From NCBI GenBank assembly GCA_963820995.1, contig CAWGCL010000006.1:124001-188000 (forward strand): 64,000 nt of DNA, given 5' to 3'. This document shows positions 53,871 through 63,229 of the stretch, one piece after another. The notes below the pieces were generated by a model. That model was not told the DNA's origin. It did no database searches and was given only the letters and a program-made list of their open reading frames with translations. Within the stretch, counting starts at the first letter, position 1, and every line of letters starts with the position of its first letter. This DNA comes from JAGTVG01 sp963820995 (GTDB lineage Bacteria > Bacteroidota > Bacteroidia > Cytophagales > Cyclobacteriaceae). Made by a program: the position numbers and the translations under genes.

Positions 53871-54530
53871 TTGATTTCCCCAAAATTAATATTAGCCGTC
53901 CTTTTTGTATTAATATCTATTATCGGCTTTGCCCACCCTCACGATAGCCTTGATACTAATACCCCATTCCGGAAAGGAAGGTGGTTTGCTTTAATGGGAG
54001 GTGTGATAAATTCCGGATCAGTTGTTAAGCCAGACTCGGCCCAATCAAACAAACAATTCTCCAATAACTATGCTTTCAATATTAGTGGGTATAAATTAAT
54101 TAAGAAAAGATTTGGCATAGGTATTATTCTGGATATTGCAAGATCCAGCGATGAGGAATTGTTTATAAATGAATCAGAGATATTCAATGTAGGCCCTAGT
54201 GTAAGATATTATCTTGCCAACTTAAAGCAAGGAGGAGCTTATGTCCAATCTACAGTAACCTATTCCAGATTCTATAACAGAATAGCCCTGCTGGATTTAG
54301 CAAATCCGGTTGATAAAGTATTAAAAGGAAGAGGACCAGGAATTTCATTAGGACTGGGCTATGGATATGTTTTCAAAGATATAGTGAGTCTGGATATTGG
54401 ATTCAGATTTGCCAATTCATGGTTATCTGGCGAAAATGTGGACCAGATTACCAATATCAGCAATGATACTAATTTCAGAAGACTCTCATTTTCATTTTCT
54501 TTTGGATTAGGCATATTGATTGGGAAATAA
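53871..54530 (+). CDS. Outer-membrane beta-barrel protein
   Basis: 219 residues. The start must be non-ATG: a TAA lies 3 bp upstream in frame and TTG at 53871 gives a good signal peptide (SPKLILAVLFVLISIIGFAH). The mature part alternates as expected for a small beta barrel: RFGIGIILDIARS, GPSVRYYLANLKQ, SLGLGYGYVFKDIVSLDIGF, ending FSFSFGLGILIGK. The family resembles PorT/OmpW-like Bacteroidota proteins. It is followed after 2 bp by the BamA-like barrel, so the two are one operon. Confidence 0.72.
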   Translation: MISPKLILAVLFVLISIIGFAHPHDSLDTNTPFRKGRWFALMGGVINSGSVVKPDSAQSNKQFSNNYAFNISGYKLIKKRFGIGIILDIARSSDEELFINESEIFNVGPSVRYYLANLKQGGAYVQSTVTYSRFYNRIALLDLANPVDKVLKGRGPGISLGLGYGYVFKDIVSLDIGFRFANSWLSGENVDQITNISNDTNFRRLSFSFSFGLGILIGK

Positions 54531-54532
54531 TT

Positions 54533-55639
54533 ATGAAGAAATCAGTTTTAATCATTTTTATTTGTTTTATATGTAGCTTTTTGGCTGCGCAAACGGATAA
54601 TGATGAATTCTTCATGACCGACACCGTGAAATTCAAAAAAAACTTCAGAATAATACCAGTTCCCATTGTTTTTTACACCCCGGAAACACAATTTGGTTTT
54701 GGGGTAGGTGTTCAAACCTTCATTTATTCAAAGTCGAATATCTATAATTCAAGGGAGTCAAACATCTTTTTATCGGCTATGTATACGACTGAAAACCAAT
54801 TCATGCTGGATATAACCCCCCAGCTATTTTTCAATAAGGGAGATCTGTTTTTTGATGGCCTATTTAGATACCGGATATTTCCCAATAAATTCTGGGGGAT
54901 TGGAAATGATACTCCTGAATTGAATGAGGAAGTATATAATATGGAGAGTATCATTGTTGAGGCAGCTATATTAAAAAGATTACCAACCGACCTCAATTTT
55001 GGTTTTGAGTATAAATTCGACAAATACACCATGCTTGAAGTTGAAGAGGGAGGTATATTGGATTCAGATACGGTTCCAGGTTCCGGGGGAGCTACCATTA
55101 GCAGTATGTTTTTTGTTTTCAACCTGGATGATCGGGATAATATTTATTCAACCAGAACTGGTAATTTCATGCAACTAAAAGCAGGCTTTTCGTCAAAAGT
55201 ATTAGGAGCTTCCCATAGTTTTAATAAATATATCATCGACCTGCGTAAATACTTTAGCTTAAATAAGTCAAGCGTAATAGCTGCCCAATTATATTATGAA
55301 GGTACCTTCGGAGATGTACCTTTCCAGTCTATGGCCTGGTTGGGTGGCGGAGACCGCACCAGGGGATATTATAAAGGCCGGTTTATTGACCATAATATGT
55401 ATGCGATTCAGGCAGAATACAGAAACCGTTTTCACAAACGCTGGGAATTTGCTGCGTTTCTTTCAATGGGCGAAGTGGCTGGAAAACCCCTTGATTACTT
55501 TGACAGTATAAAATATAGTTTTGGTGGCGGCATTCGATTTCAGCTTCTTAAAAACAATCCTACCTTAATACGATTCGATATTGGGATCGGAAGAGACGGC
55601 AACAATGGCTTTTACTTTGGTGTAAATGAAGCATTTTGA
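54533..55639 (+). CDS. BamA/TamA-like outer-membrane protein
   Basis: 368 residues with signal peptide (LIIFICFICSFLAAQ). No POTRA domains are visible; the protein is nearly all barrel: VYYTPETQFGFGVGVQ-like strands at the start, NLDDRDNIYSTRTGNFMQLK, then FQSMAWLGGGDRTRGYYKGRF, where RGYYKGRF is the VRGF/Y substrate-exit-loop motif of the Omp85 superfamily. It ends RFDIGIGRDGNNGFYFGVNEAF. Stand-alone Omp85 barrels in Bacteroidota are frequent and mostly of unknown cargo. The upstream barrel gene is 2 bp away. Confidence 0.85.
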   Translation: MKKSVLIIFICFICSFLAAQTDNDEFFMTDTVKFKKNFRIIPVPIVFYTPETQFGFGVGVQTFIYSKSNIYNSRESNIFLSAMYTTENQFMLDITPQLFFNKGDLFFDGLFRYRIFPNKFWGIGNDTPELNEEVYNMESIIVEAAILKRLPTDLNFGFEYKFDKYTMLEVEEGGILDSDTVPGSGGATISSMFFVFNLDDRDNIYSTRTGNFMQLKAGFSSKVLGASHSFNKYIIDLRKYFSLNKSSVIAAQLYYEGTFGDVPFQSMAWLGGGDRTRGYYKGRFIDHNMYAIQAEYRNRFHKRWEFAAFLSMGEVAGKPLDYFDSIKYSFGGGIRFQLLKNNPTLIRFDIGIGRDGNNGFYFGVNEAF

Positions 55640-55792
55640 GCTTATTTTTTTATTCCTTCAGAATATCAATATTATTTATAAATTTATATGCAATTCAATT
55701 TTTTAATCATTTTTGGAGTATTTCTATTTTTCAAATAGAATAGGCTTGCTGACAATAATGATATTTTTAGAATTCTTAAAATCAAAGAAACT

Positions 55793-56797
55793 ATGGTAAT
55801 AATCAATTCCTATCTTACAGCGGTCATTCTACTTTTTGTAACAATGATATGCTGGGGATCCTGGGCCAACACTCAGAAATTGGTGACAAAAGGCTGGTCA
55901 TTCCAATTGTTTTATTGGGACTATACGATAGGTGTAGTACTTATGGCACTTTTATTTGCCTTGTCCATGGGAAGTTTCGGGATGGAAGGCCGCAGTTTTC
56001 TTATAGACATTTCCCAAGGTTCTTATGAAAGCATGTCCTCAGCTTTTCTGGGTGGCGTTATTTTTAATATAGCCAACTTATTGCTGGTAGCCGCCATTGA
56101 TATAGCCGGAATGGCTGTTGCATTTCCGATAGGTATAGGAATTGCCCTGGTTTGGGGTGTAGTGGTTAACTACTTGTATGATCCAACTGGAAATCCCATC
56201 ATTCTCTTTATTGGCGTAGGACTGGTCGTGGTGGCCATAATTCTTGATGCACTGGCCTATCGCCGCTTGCCATCGGGATCAGGAGGAGCCTCTTCCAAAG
56301 GTATCCTGATTTCAGTTATAGCTGGAATTGCCATGGGATTTTTCTATCGATTTGTTGCCGCCTCAATGACTGGCAATTTTGCGGAACCCGAAATTGGAAA
56401 ACTTACACCTTATACAGCGGTATTTATCTTTTCTATTGGAATATTCATCTCAAACTTTTTGTGGAATACCATTTTCATGTATAAGCCTTTAAAAGGGAAA
56501 CCAGTCAGCTATAATGATTATTTCAGCTTAGGCACTTCAAAACTGCATCTTATAGGCATTCTAGGAGGGGCTATCTGGTGCATTGGAATGTCTTTCAGCA
56601 TAATAGCCTCTGAACAAGCCGGATTTGCTATTTCCTATGGTCTTGGTCAGGGTGCTACCTTGGTGGCAGCAGCCTGGGGTGTATATATATGGAAGGAGTT
56701 TAAAGACGCTGATGCAAGTACCAAACGACTTCTACCATTTATGTTTATCAGTTTTATTATTGGTCTGGCTTTGATCATTTTCGCGCGCTTAGGTTAA
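55793..56797 (+). CDS. GRP/RhaT-like sugar transporter
   Basis: 334 residues with about ten TM helices. The N-terminus reads ICWGSWANTQKLVTKGWSF, where CWGSW is typical of the glucose/ribose porter (GRP) branch of the drug/metabolite transporter superfamily, and NLLLVAAIDIAGMAVAFPIG follows. The ribokinase gene starts 6 bp after its stop and a second PfkB-family kinase follows, so uptake of a sugar or nucleoside followed by phosphorylation is the natural reading. Ribose itself is likely but unproven. Confidence 0.82.
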   Translation: MVIINSYLTAVILLFVTMICWGSWANTQKLVTKGWSFQLFYWDYTIGVVLMALLFALSMGSFGMEGRSFLIDISQGSYESMSSAFLGGVIFNIANLLLVAAIDIAGMAVAFPIGIGIALVWGVVVNYLYDPTGNPIILFIGVGLVVVAIILDALAYRRLPSGSGGASSKGILISVIAGIAMGFFYRFVAASMTGNFAEPEIGKLTPYTAVFIFSIGIFISNFLWNTIFMYKPLKGKPVSYNDYFSLGTSKLHLIGILGGAIWCIGMSFSIIASEQAGFAISYGLGQGATLVAAAWGVYIWKEFKDADASTKRLLPFMFISFIIGLALIIFARLG

Positions 56798-56802
56798 TAT
56801 TT

Positions 56803-57726
56803 ATGGAGAAGAAAATACTTGTCATAGGGAGTTCAAATATAGATCTCATTATGAAGATGGAAAGACTACCTGATAAGGGTGAGACCTTAACGGATTGTTC
56901 CTTCCTTCAGGCCTTTGGAGGAAAAGGTGCAAACCAGGCAGTGGCTGCAGCGCGATCTGGGGGTAATGTTACCTTTGTAAGCAGCGTTGGAGATGATGAT
57001 TTTGGGACCTCCATGATCAGGAATTACCAGAATGATAAAATCATTACAGATTATGTCTTTACCGCTCAGAAAACAGCTAGTGGATCAGCATTGATTATGG
57101 TTGGCGGTGATGGGGATAATTACATAACCGTTGCTCCCGGTGCTAATTATCATTTAAGTAAACAGCATATCGATAGCATAAGCGATGTTATGAAAGCCTC
57201 TGATATCATCGTTCTTCAATATGAGATTTTAACCGATACATTAGAATACATTTTAAACAAAGCTGGCGATTTTGGCATTAAGACTATGCTGAATTTTGCA
57301 CCTGCTAAAAAAATCGAACAAGCCTGTTTGGCGAATGTTTCCATTCTCGTGGTAAATGAAACCGAAGCCCAGTATTTAACTGGCATCCCTGCGATTTCTC
57401 CGGACAATGCTCCCGAAATAGCAGTAAAATTACAAGAAAAAGGAATTGAAACCATTATTATAACCCTAGGCATCAATGGTTCATACGTACATTCAAGTGA
57501 GTATTCAGGTATAATACCTGCCTATAAAGTAAATGCTGTCGATGCCACAGCGGCCGGAGACGTATACTGTGGTAGTCTGGCAACCGCATTAATGGAGGGC
57601 AGATCACTTGAAGAGTCAGTTAAGTTTTCAAGTGCTGCAGCAGCACTATGCGTAACAAAATTGGGAGCCCAGCCGTCTGCCCCTACCCGGCAGGAAATTG
57701 ATATTTTTATGAATAAAAAAGATTAA
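56803..57726 (+). CDS. rbsK: Ribokinase
   Basis: 307 residues, the usual ribokinase length. The N-terminus VIGSSNIDLIMKMERLPDKG and the FGGKGANQAVAAARSGG motif are ribokinase-like, and VNAVDATAAGDVYCGSLA carries the anion hole and catalytic Asp (normally GAGD, here AAGD). The enzyme phosphorylates ribose at O5 to feed the pentose phosphate pathway. It is 6 bp after the GRP transporter and 10 bp before the second kinase, in one operon. Specificity among related pentoses cannot be excluded. Confidence 0.85.
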   Translation: MEKKILVIGSSNIDLIMKMERLPDKGETLTDCSFLQAFGGKGANQAVAAARSGGNVTFVSSVGDDDFGTSMIRNYQNDKIITDYVFTAQKTASGSALIMVGGDGDNYITVAPGANYHLSKQHIDSISDVMKASDIIVLQYEILTDTLEYILNKAGDFGIKTMLNFAPAKKIEQACLANVSILVVNETEAQYLTGIPAISPDNAPEIAVKLQEKGIETIIITLGINGSYVHSSEYSGIIPAYKVNAVDATAAGDVYCGSLATALMEGRSLEESVKFSSAAAALCVTKLGAQPSAPTRQEIDIFMNKKD

Positions 57727-57736
57727 AAAAATAAAC

Positions 57737-58870
57737 ATGAATTCTTCAAAATATATTAATGATTTAATAAACAAACTTGAAGCTATTAAAAATGACCCTA
57801 TAGAAAATCGGGTTTTTATAGGTTTCGACGGATATATTGATAAAATCCAGAAAGCAGTTAAGCTTCGCACTAAAGATTCAGTCGAATATTATCAGACGCT
57901 TTCAGAATTTGCTCAACGAATTGATATGGCTGCGGGGAAAAGCGGACAGGTTGAACTCGTAACCCAGGAAATAAAAATAGGTGGCAATTCAACTATTATG
58001 GCCAATTCACTCGGCGCCCTGGGTGTTAATAGTATTTGTCTGGGAAATGCGGGTTATCCTCAAAAACATCCGGAATATAATAGTCTTCATAAGAATGTCG
58101 AAATTTTATCCATTGGAGATCCGGCCGAAACAAATGCTCTTGAATTTAACGATGGCAAAATGATCCTTTCAGAATTATCTATCTTCCGCAAGATCAACTG
58201 GGAATATGTCAGAGAATTAATTGGACTTGATGTCATTACGAACCGATTGAGTAGCAGTTCTGTACTTGCACTCGTAGGTTGGTGCAATCCGGATCATGCT
58301 ACAGATGTCTGGAAGGGCATTTTAAATGAAGTCATGCCAAGCTATTCAGGAAAGGACCTTATATTCTTCGACCTTGCCGATCCTACTAAGAAAAATAAAG
58401 AAGATCTTCTTGAAGTATTGGACGTGATAAATTCATATACAAAATATGGAAAGGTAATCCTTGGAATAAATGAAAATGAAACCAACAAGTTATTTGCCAT
58501 CCTGTCAAAAGAATATCCTGATTCAATCCCGGAAAATCCTGAACTTGTTGATAAAGGAAGGTTTATCTATTCGGTTATGAATATTGAGGGGCTATTGATC
58601 CACCCGGTGGATCGCAGCATTATGATTACAAATGATACAGTAATAAATCTTAAGGGACATGTTATTGAGGAACCTAAAATCTCAACTGGTGGCGGAGACA
58701 ATCTTAATGCTGGGTTTTGCCTGGGATTATTTATTAGGATTGTCAATGGAAGAAAGTATGATATTGGGTATGGCCACATCTGGTGCTTATGTAAAAAATG
58801 GGGAAAGCCCGGATATCCCAGGACTTATCTAATATTTAAAAACATGGTCTTAGAAAGACAATTCCTTTAA
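57737..58870 (+). pseudogene. PfkB-family carbohydrate kinase, C-terminus frameshifted
   Basis: 377 residues as read. The PfkB domain is present (RVFIGFDGYIDKIQKAV, EIKIGGNSTIMANSLGALG, STGGGDNLNAGF with the catalytic Asp). After GFCLGL the sequence loses family character. Reading one base later gives LGLSMEESMILGMATSGAYV, then KNGESPDIPGLI and a TAA at 58830-58832, which is the expected C-terminal pattern. So a T was probably gained in the TTATTTATTA stretch at 58727-58735. The intact protein would have 364 residues. Activity is uncertain; a sequencing error is possible because the lesion is a single base. It is the third gene of the sugar-transport operon. Confidence 0.75.
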
Positions 58871-59049
58871 GAACATAAATTTACAAGGAACCGTTAATAC
58901 CGTTCCAAAGAATTGATGTTATAGAGCCATTATAATCCTTTTAATTATATGGAAATTGTTATATTATGTAACCCAAACTCTTCATATTGCAGTGTTTAAT
59001 ATGCCGATCCAGTATGATAGCTTATTTTTTTCCTAATAAATAGCGTCTG

Positions 59050-59331
59050 ATGAAAACAAAATCCCAGCATATAAAAATCATTTTTACTCTTATACTGATT
59101 GGATTTATTCCAAGACAAGCTGATTCTCAAGTACTTCTGTCTCTCCTATTTGGTGACAAGCTCAACTCGGGCAAAATTGAATTCGGCCTTGACGGAGGAA
59201 TAAATCTATCAAATATGTCCAATACAGAGGGTAATATGGCTCCTGATTGGAATTTAGGTTTTTTCTTTTATATAGATCTTTCGGAAAAGGAAAGGCACAA
59301 CGAAAGAAAGAAGAAAAAGAACGGCAATTAA
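59050..59331 (+). pseudogene. Truncated PorT-like outer-membrane protein
   Basis: 93 residues with a signal peptide (IIFTLILIGFIPRQADSQ) and the first part of a small outer-membrane barrel: SLLFGDKLNSGKIEFGLDGG, then INLSNMSNTEGNMAPDWNLG and FFFYIDL. The sequence then turns into a charged, low-complexity tail and stops at 59331, where full-length relatives of this type would continue for roughly another 100 residues. Nothing recognisable continues in other frames. It is either a truncated relic or a small diverged protein; the first is preferred. Confidence 0.5.
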
Positions 59332-59513
59332 GAGAACAGCAAATGCAGAACAATTAAGCTCTTCGCAAGTCTTTTAATCTTCACTTCAGATCTGAAAAAA
59401 GTTACTTGAAAGGTATCTGCGCAAAATAATTCTTCATTTTGCAGAAAGGTATGCTTTTATAGCTGATTAATTTTGGCTTAATTGCAACTTTTAAAATCAA
59501 GCATTCGAAATCT

Positions 59514-61395
59514 ATGAAAGCATATGTATATTTTTTAGTATTTGTTGTTCTTTGTTCATGCAAACAAACCCCATCCAAGGAAAATAAGCAGACCGAGAAA
59601 CCAAACATTCTTTGGATAACTTGTGAAGACATTACAACCATGATCGGGTGTTATGGAGATCCTCTTGCAAAAACACCGAATATTGATAATCTTGCCTCAA
59701 AAGGCATATTGTATCAAAATGCTTACGCCACCGCTCCCGTTTGTGCTCCATCGACGATCATGCCTCGTAACAGGTGTTTATGCCACTTCATTGGGAACTC
59801 AAAATTTACGTTCTGATTTTGAGATCCCATCTTCGATACGAACACTCCCTCACATATTGAGAGAAAACGGATATTACTGCTCAAACAACTATAAAGAAGA
59901 TTATAACTTCTTTGATTCTACCATCTGGGATGAATCAAGTCATGAAGCTCATTGGAGAAACCGTCCGGATAATAAACCTTTTTTCAGTGTATTCAATTTT
60001 GAAACAACACATCAATCCCAAATATTCGGCGATGATGAAGCATTTTATAATAAATATGGTCACCAACTAAGCGATGAGGAAAGAACAAAACCTGAAGAAA
60101 TCATACTCCCTCCCTATTTCTTTGATTCACCTGAGGTAAGGAAGCTATGGGCCAGATATTATGACCTTGTCAGCCTAATGGATCGTCAAGTAGCTGATAT
60201 TCTAAATCAACTTGAAGAAGATGGTTTAAAAGACAATACAATCATCTTTTTTTATTCTGATCATGGTACAGGAATGCCTCGGGCAAAACGGGCACTTTAC
60301 AATTCGGGTATCCAGGTTCCATTCATAGTACATCTCCCGGAAAAATATCAGTATTTATCAGAGTACAATCCAGGTACACAAACATCTGATATCGTAAGTT
60401 TTGTGGATTTCCCACCTACCGTCTTAAATATCCTGGGCATAAATATACCAGATTACATGCAGGGAAAGGCTTTTCTGGGCGACAACACTGAAAAAAGTGA
60501 ATTCGTTTTCGCAACATCCGACAGGGTTGATGAAGCCTTTGAGATCAGCCGGGCGGTGAAAAGTAAAAAATATAGTTATATCAGGAATTTCCTGCCCCAC
60601 CTCGAACTGATTCAACCTAATTTTTATACCGACCAGTCTGAGATCATGCAGGAGCTATTGAGATTAAAGAATTCCACCGCTATGACACCTGAACAAAAAA
60701 GCATGTGGCTGCCTAAGAGGTTTCCGGAAGAATTATATGACCTCGAGGCAGATCCTTTCGAAACCAATAATCTTGCAGGGGATCCTGCTTACAGGGAAGT
60801 TCTCATTGAAATGCGTAATGAACTGAATAAGTGGTTGCTGGAAACAAATGATACTGGTCTTATTCCTGAAGGTTATTTACTGGCTCATTGCAATCCTGAA
60901 ACTGCCTATGAACTTGCAAAGAACAGGGAATTCTTTCCTTTGCCTGACATTTTAAAAACCAATGATCTATTACTTGAAAAAGATATAGATAAAAATCTGT
61001 TAATTAGCTATTTAAAAGATGAAAAAGATTTGGTACGTTTCTGGGCAGCTATCACCATGCAATACATTGATAATCCATAAACAGAGATAGTCAATGCATT
61101 GAATGAAGCTGTAAATGATCCGTCACCATATGTCAGGCTAGCGGTAGCAGAAACCCTGTGTGCATATGATCAGTGTAGTAATGTAGCTCAAGGAGGTTAT
61201 TTTATCAAGCCTCAAGGCAGATGATTTAATGATCACCTTGATGGCTGCAAGAATCTTTGAGTTGAATAAAAACAAAGCGGAAGGCATAAGTCAGGAGGTT
61301 CAGAAAATCCATGAAAAGATTTGTGCACAATCAAAGGTAAATGGAAAGGATACGATCTGTATGCCTGCTGGGCATTGAATGAAGCTTTTAAATAG
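59514..61395 (+). pseudogene. Type I sulfatase with HEAT-like tail, multiply disrupted
   Basis: A lipoprotein signal (FLVFVVLCSC) leads into a sulfatase: NILWITCEDITTMIGCYGD, TPNIDNLASKG, then APVCAPS, where the frame breaks. One extra base at 59754 splits the formylglycine motif CAPSR. The next frame continues SCLVTGVYATSLGTQ to a TAA at 61078-61080, with FFYSDHGTG (metal site) intact in between. In-frame beyond that stop lie NALNEAVNDPSPYVRLAVAE (HEAT-like), another +1 shift near 61192, then DDLMITLMAARIFELN, and a last shift near 61345 before YACWALNEAFK and TAG at 61393-61395. Three shifts and a stop make it a true pseudogene. Sulfatases of this type remove sulfate from glycans. Confidence 0.85.
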
Positions 61396-61473
61396 TTTTA
61401 GTGCATTTATAAAATCTTCTGGGACTGAATCCATCTGTGATTTTGAGTGTTAACCTGCTAATTTTGATTCCAT

Positions 61474-63071
61474 ATGAAAATTTTTAAACCAGATAGTTGG
61501 TTTAGGCAACATACGAACCATTTCTATCATTGGATTTTTGCTTTCTTCACTGATATTAAACCTTAATTCGGGCTGTAAGCCAGAGCAGACGATTCAGCAA
61601 CCTAATATAGTCCTGATCATGGGCGACGATATTGGATTTTCTGACCTGGGATGTTATGGTGGGGAGATTATGACACCTAATCTTGACAAACTGGCCAGTG
61701 AAGGAATCCGCTTTTCGCAGTTTTACAATATGGCAAAATGTGAACCTACAAGATCTGTAATGCTCACCGGCCATTATAAAGGCGATGACCGAAGCATGTC
61801 TGTTGCTAATTTATTAAATAAGGCGAATTATACTACCATAATGTGCGGGAAGGAACATTTTCAGCAATGGGTGCCAGAATCTGCGTATTCCGTTAACAAT
61901 TTTGACCATACTTTCACCTTCTGGAAGATCAGTGAATTTTTCGTCCCTCCAAGTGGTAAAATGGCAAATCCTTTCATATTAAATGGCCGGGAACTTTCCG
62001 TTGAGGAAGTTGAAAATGAGATCGAGCCCTTATACAAAACTGATGTATTGACTGATTACGCCCTTAAATTCCTTGATACGGCTATGACTAAGGGTAATCC
62101 ATTCTTTCTTTACCTCCCCTATAATAATGCACACTACCCCCTCCAGGCCAGACCGGAAGATATTGCCAGGTTTAAAGGTAAGTATATGAAGGGCTGGGAT
62201 GTAATTCGTGAAGACCGTTATAATAAAATGATCAAACTAGGCATTCTCGATCCGAAATATAAGATGAGCCCACCTGAAGGGAATATCAACAGGTTTCGGG
62301 GTCATCCGAAGGGAGATGAAGAAATCCGGGAGAAGATCCCCTTGTACAGGCCATGGGTAACACTTAGCGACCAGGAGAAAGAAGACCTTGATCTTGAGAT
62401 GGCAGTTTATGCTGCTATGGTTCATCGTCTCGATAAAAATGTGGGCAGGATCATTGAATACCTGAAAGCAAAGGGGATATATGAAAATACCGCTGATCAT
62501 GTATTTATCTGACAATGGATCATGCCCTTATGACAGCAATAGGGATTTTACCCATCCTCCCGGAGGGGCTGAAAGTTACAGAACCTTAAGTGCTGCCTGG
62601 GCTAATGCAGGGAATACACCTTTCAGGTATTTCAAACAATTTGGACATGAAGGCGGATCCCATACACATTTTATTGCGAGCTGGCCCGAAAAGATCAATG
62701 ATAAGGGAAGCATTACAGATCAACCAGGTCATGTGGTGGATATCCTTCCAACCCTCATAGATATTGCCGGAGGCAATTACCCGGCAGAAATTAATGGCAG
62801 AGCCTCGCTCCCACCTGATGGGCAATCCCTGTTACCAGTTTTTCTTGGTCAAGTGCGGCCTCAACCTGAATATTTCATGTCTGGCTTTACTGATAGGTTC
62901 CGTATGTACAGAGAGGGTGACTGGAAAATAGTCAGGGCAAATGAAGAGGCCTGGGAACTCTACAATATGGCTGAGGACAGGACAGAAATTAATAACCTGG
63001 CTGATAAAAATCCGGAGATACTGCAGGAATTGGTGTCTGGTTATGAGAAATGGAAATCGGAATTGCCATGA
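61474..63071 (+). pseudogene. Type I sulfatase (second copy), frameshifted
   Basis: The most plausible start is the ATG at 61474, which needs one extra base near 61492 removed to join the signal peptide (RTISIIGFLLSSLIL, Cys in NSGC). The sulfatase proper starts NIVLIMGDDIGFSDLGCYGG and has the full modification motif CEPTRSVMLTGHY. A second +1 shift, an extra G at 62492, lies between YENT and LIMYLSDNGSCPYDSN, the metal-binding DNG segment. The rest is intact to DRTEINNLADKNPEILQEL. In the same frame after the stop lies LPAEEDFEKFELPGIYDYN (about 63102-63160), perhaps the original C-terminus. Without the correction neither piece would be active. Confidence 0.8.
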
Positions 63072-63229
63072 TAACCGGGCTATTAAAAATGGAAATCCGG
63101 TTTACCTGCGGAAGAAGATTTTGAAAAATTTGAATTGCCAGGGATTTATGATTATAATAAAATGAGTCCCTTTTGAACTGAGTAGAATATTATGAAAAAG
63201 GAAGTCCGGGTTATTCTAGATATAAGATT

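Noticed and set aside
59740..59770. Programmed frameshifting as an explanation for the sulfatase break
   Set aside because: No slippery sequence or downstream structure was seen, and the same gene has further shifts and a stop that programmed recoding would not explain.
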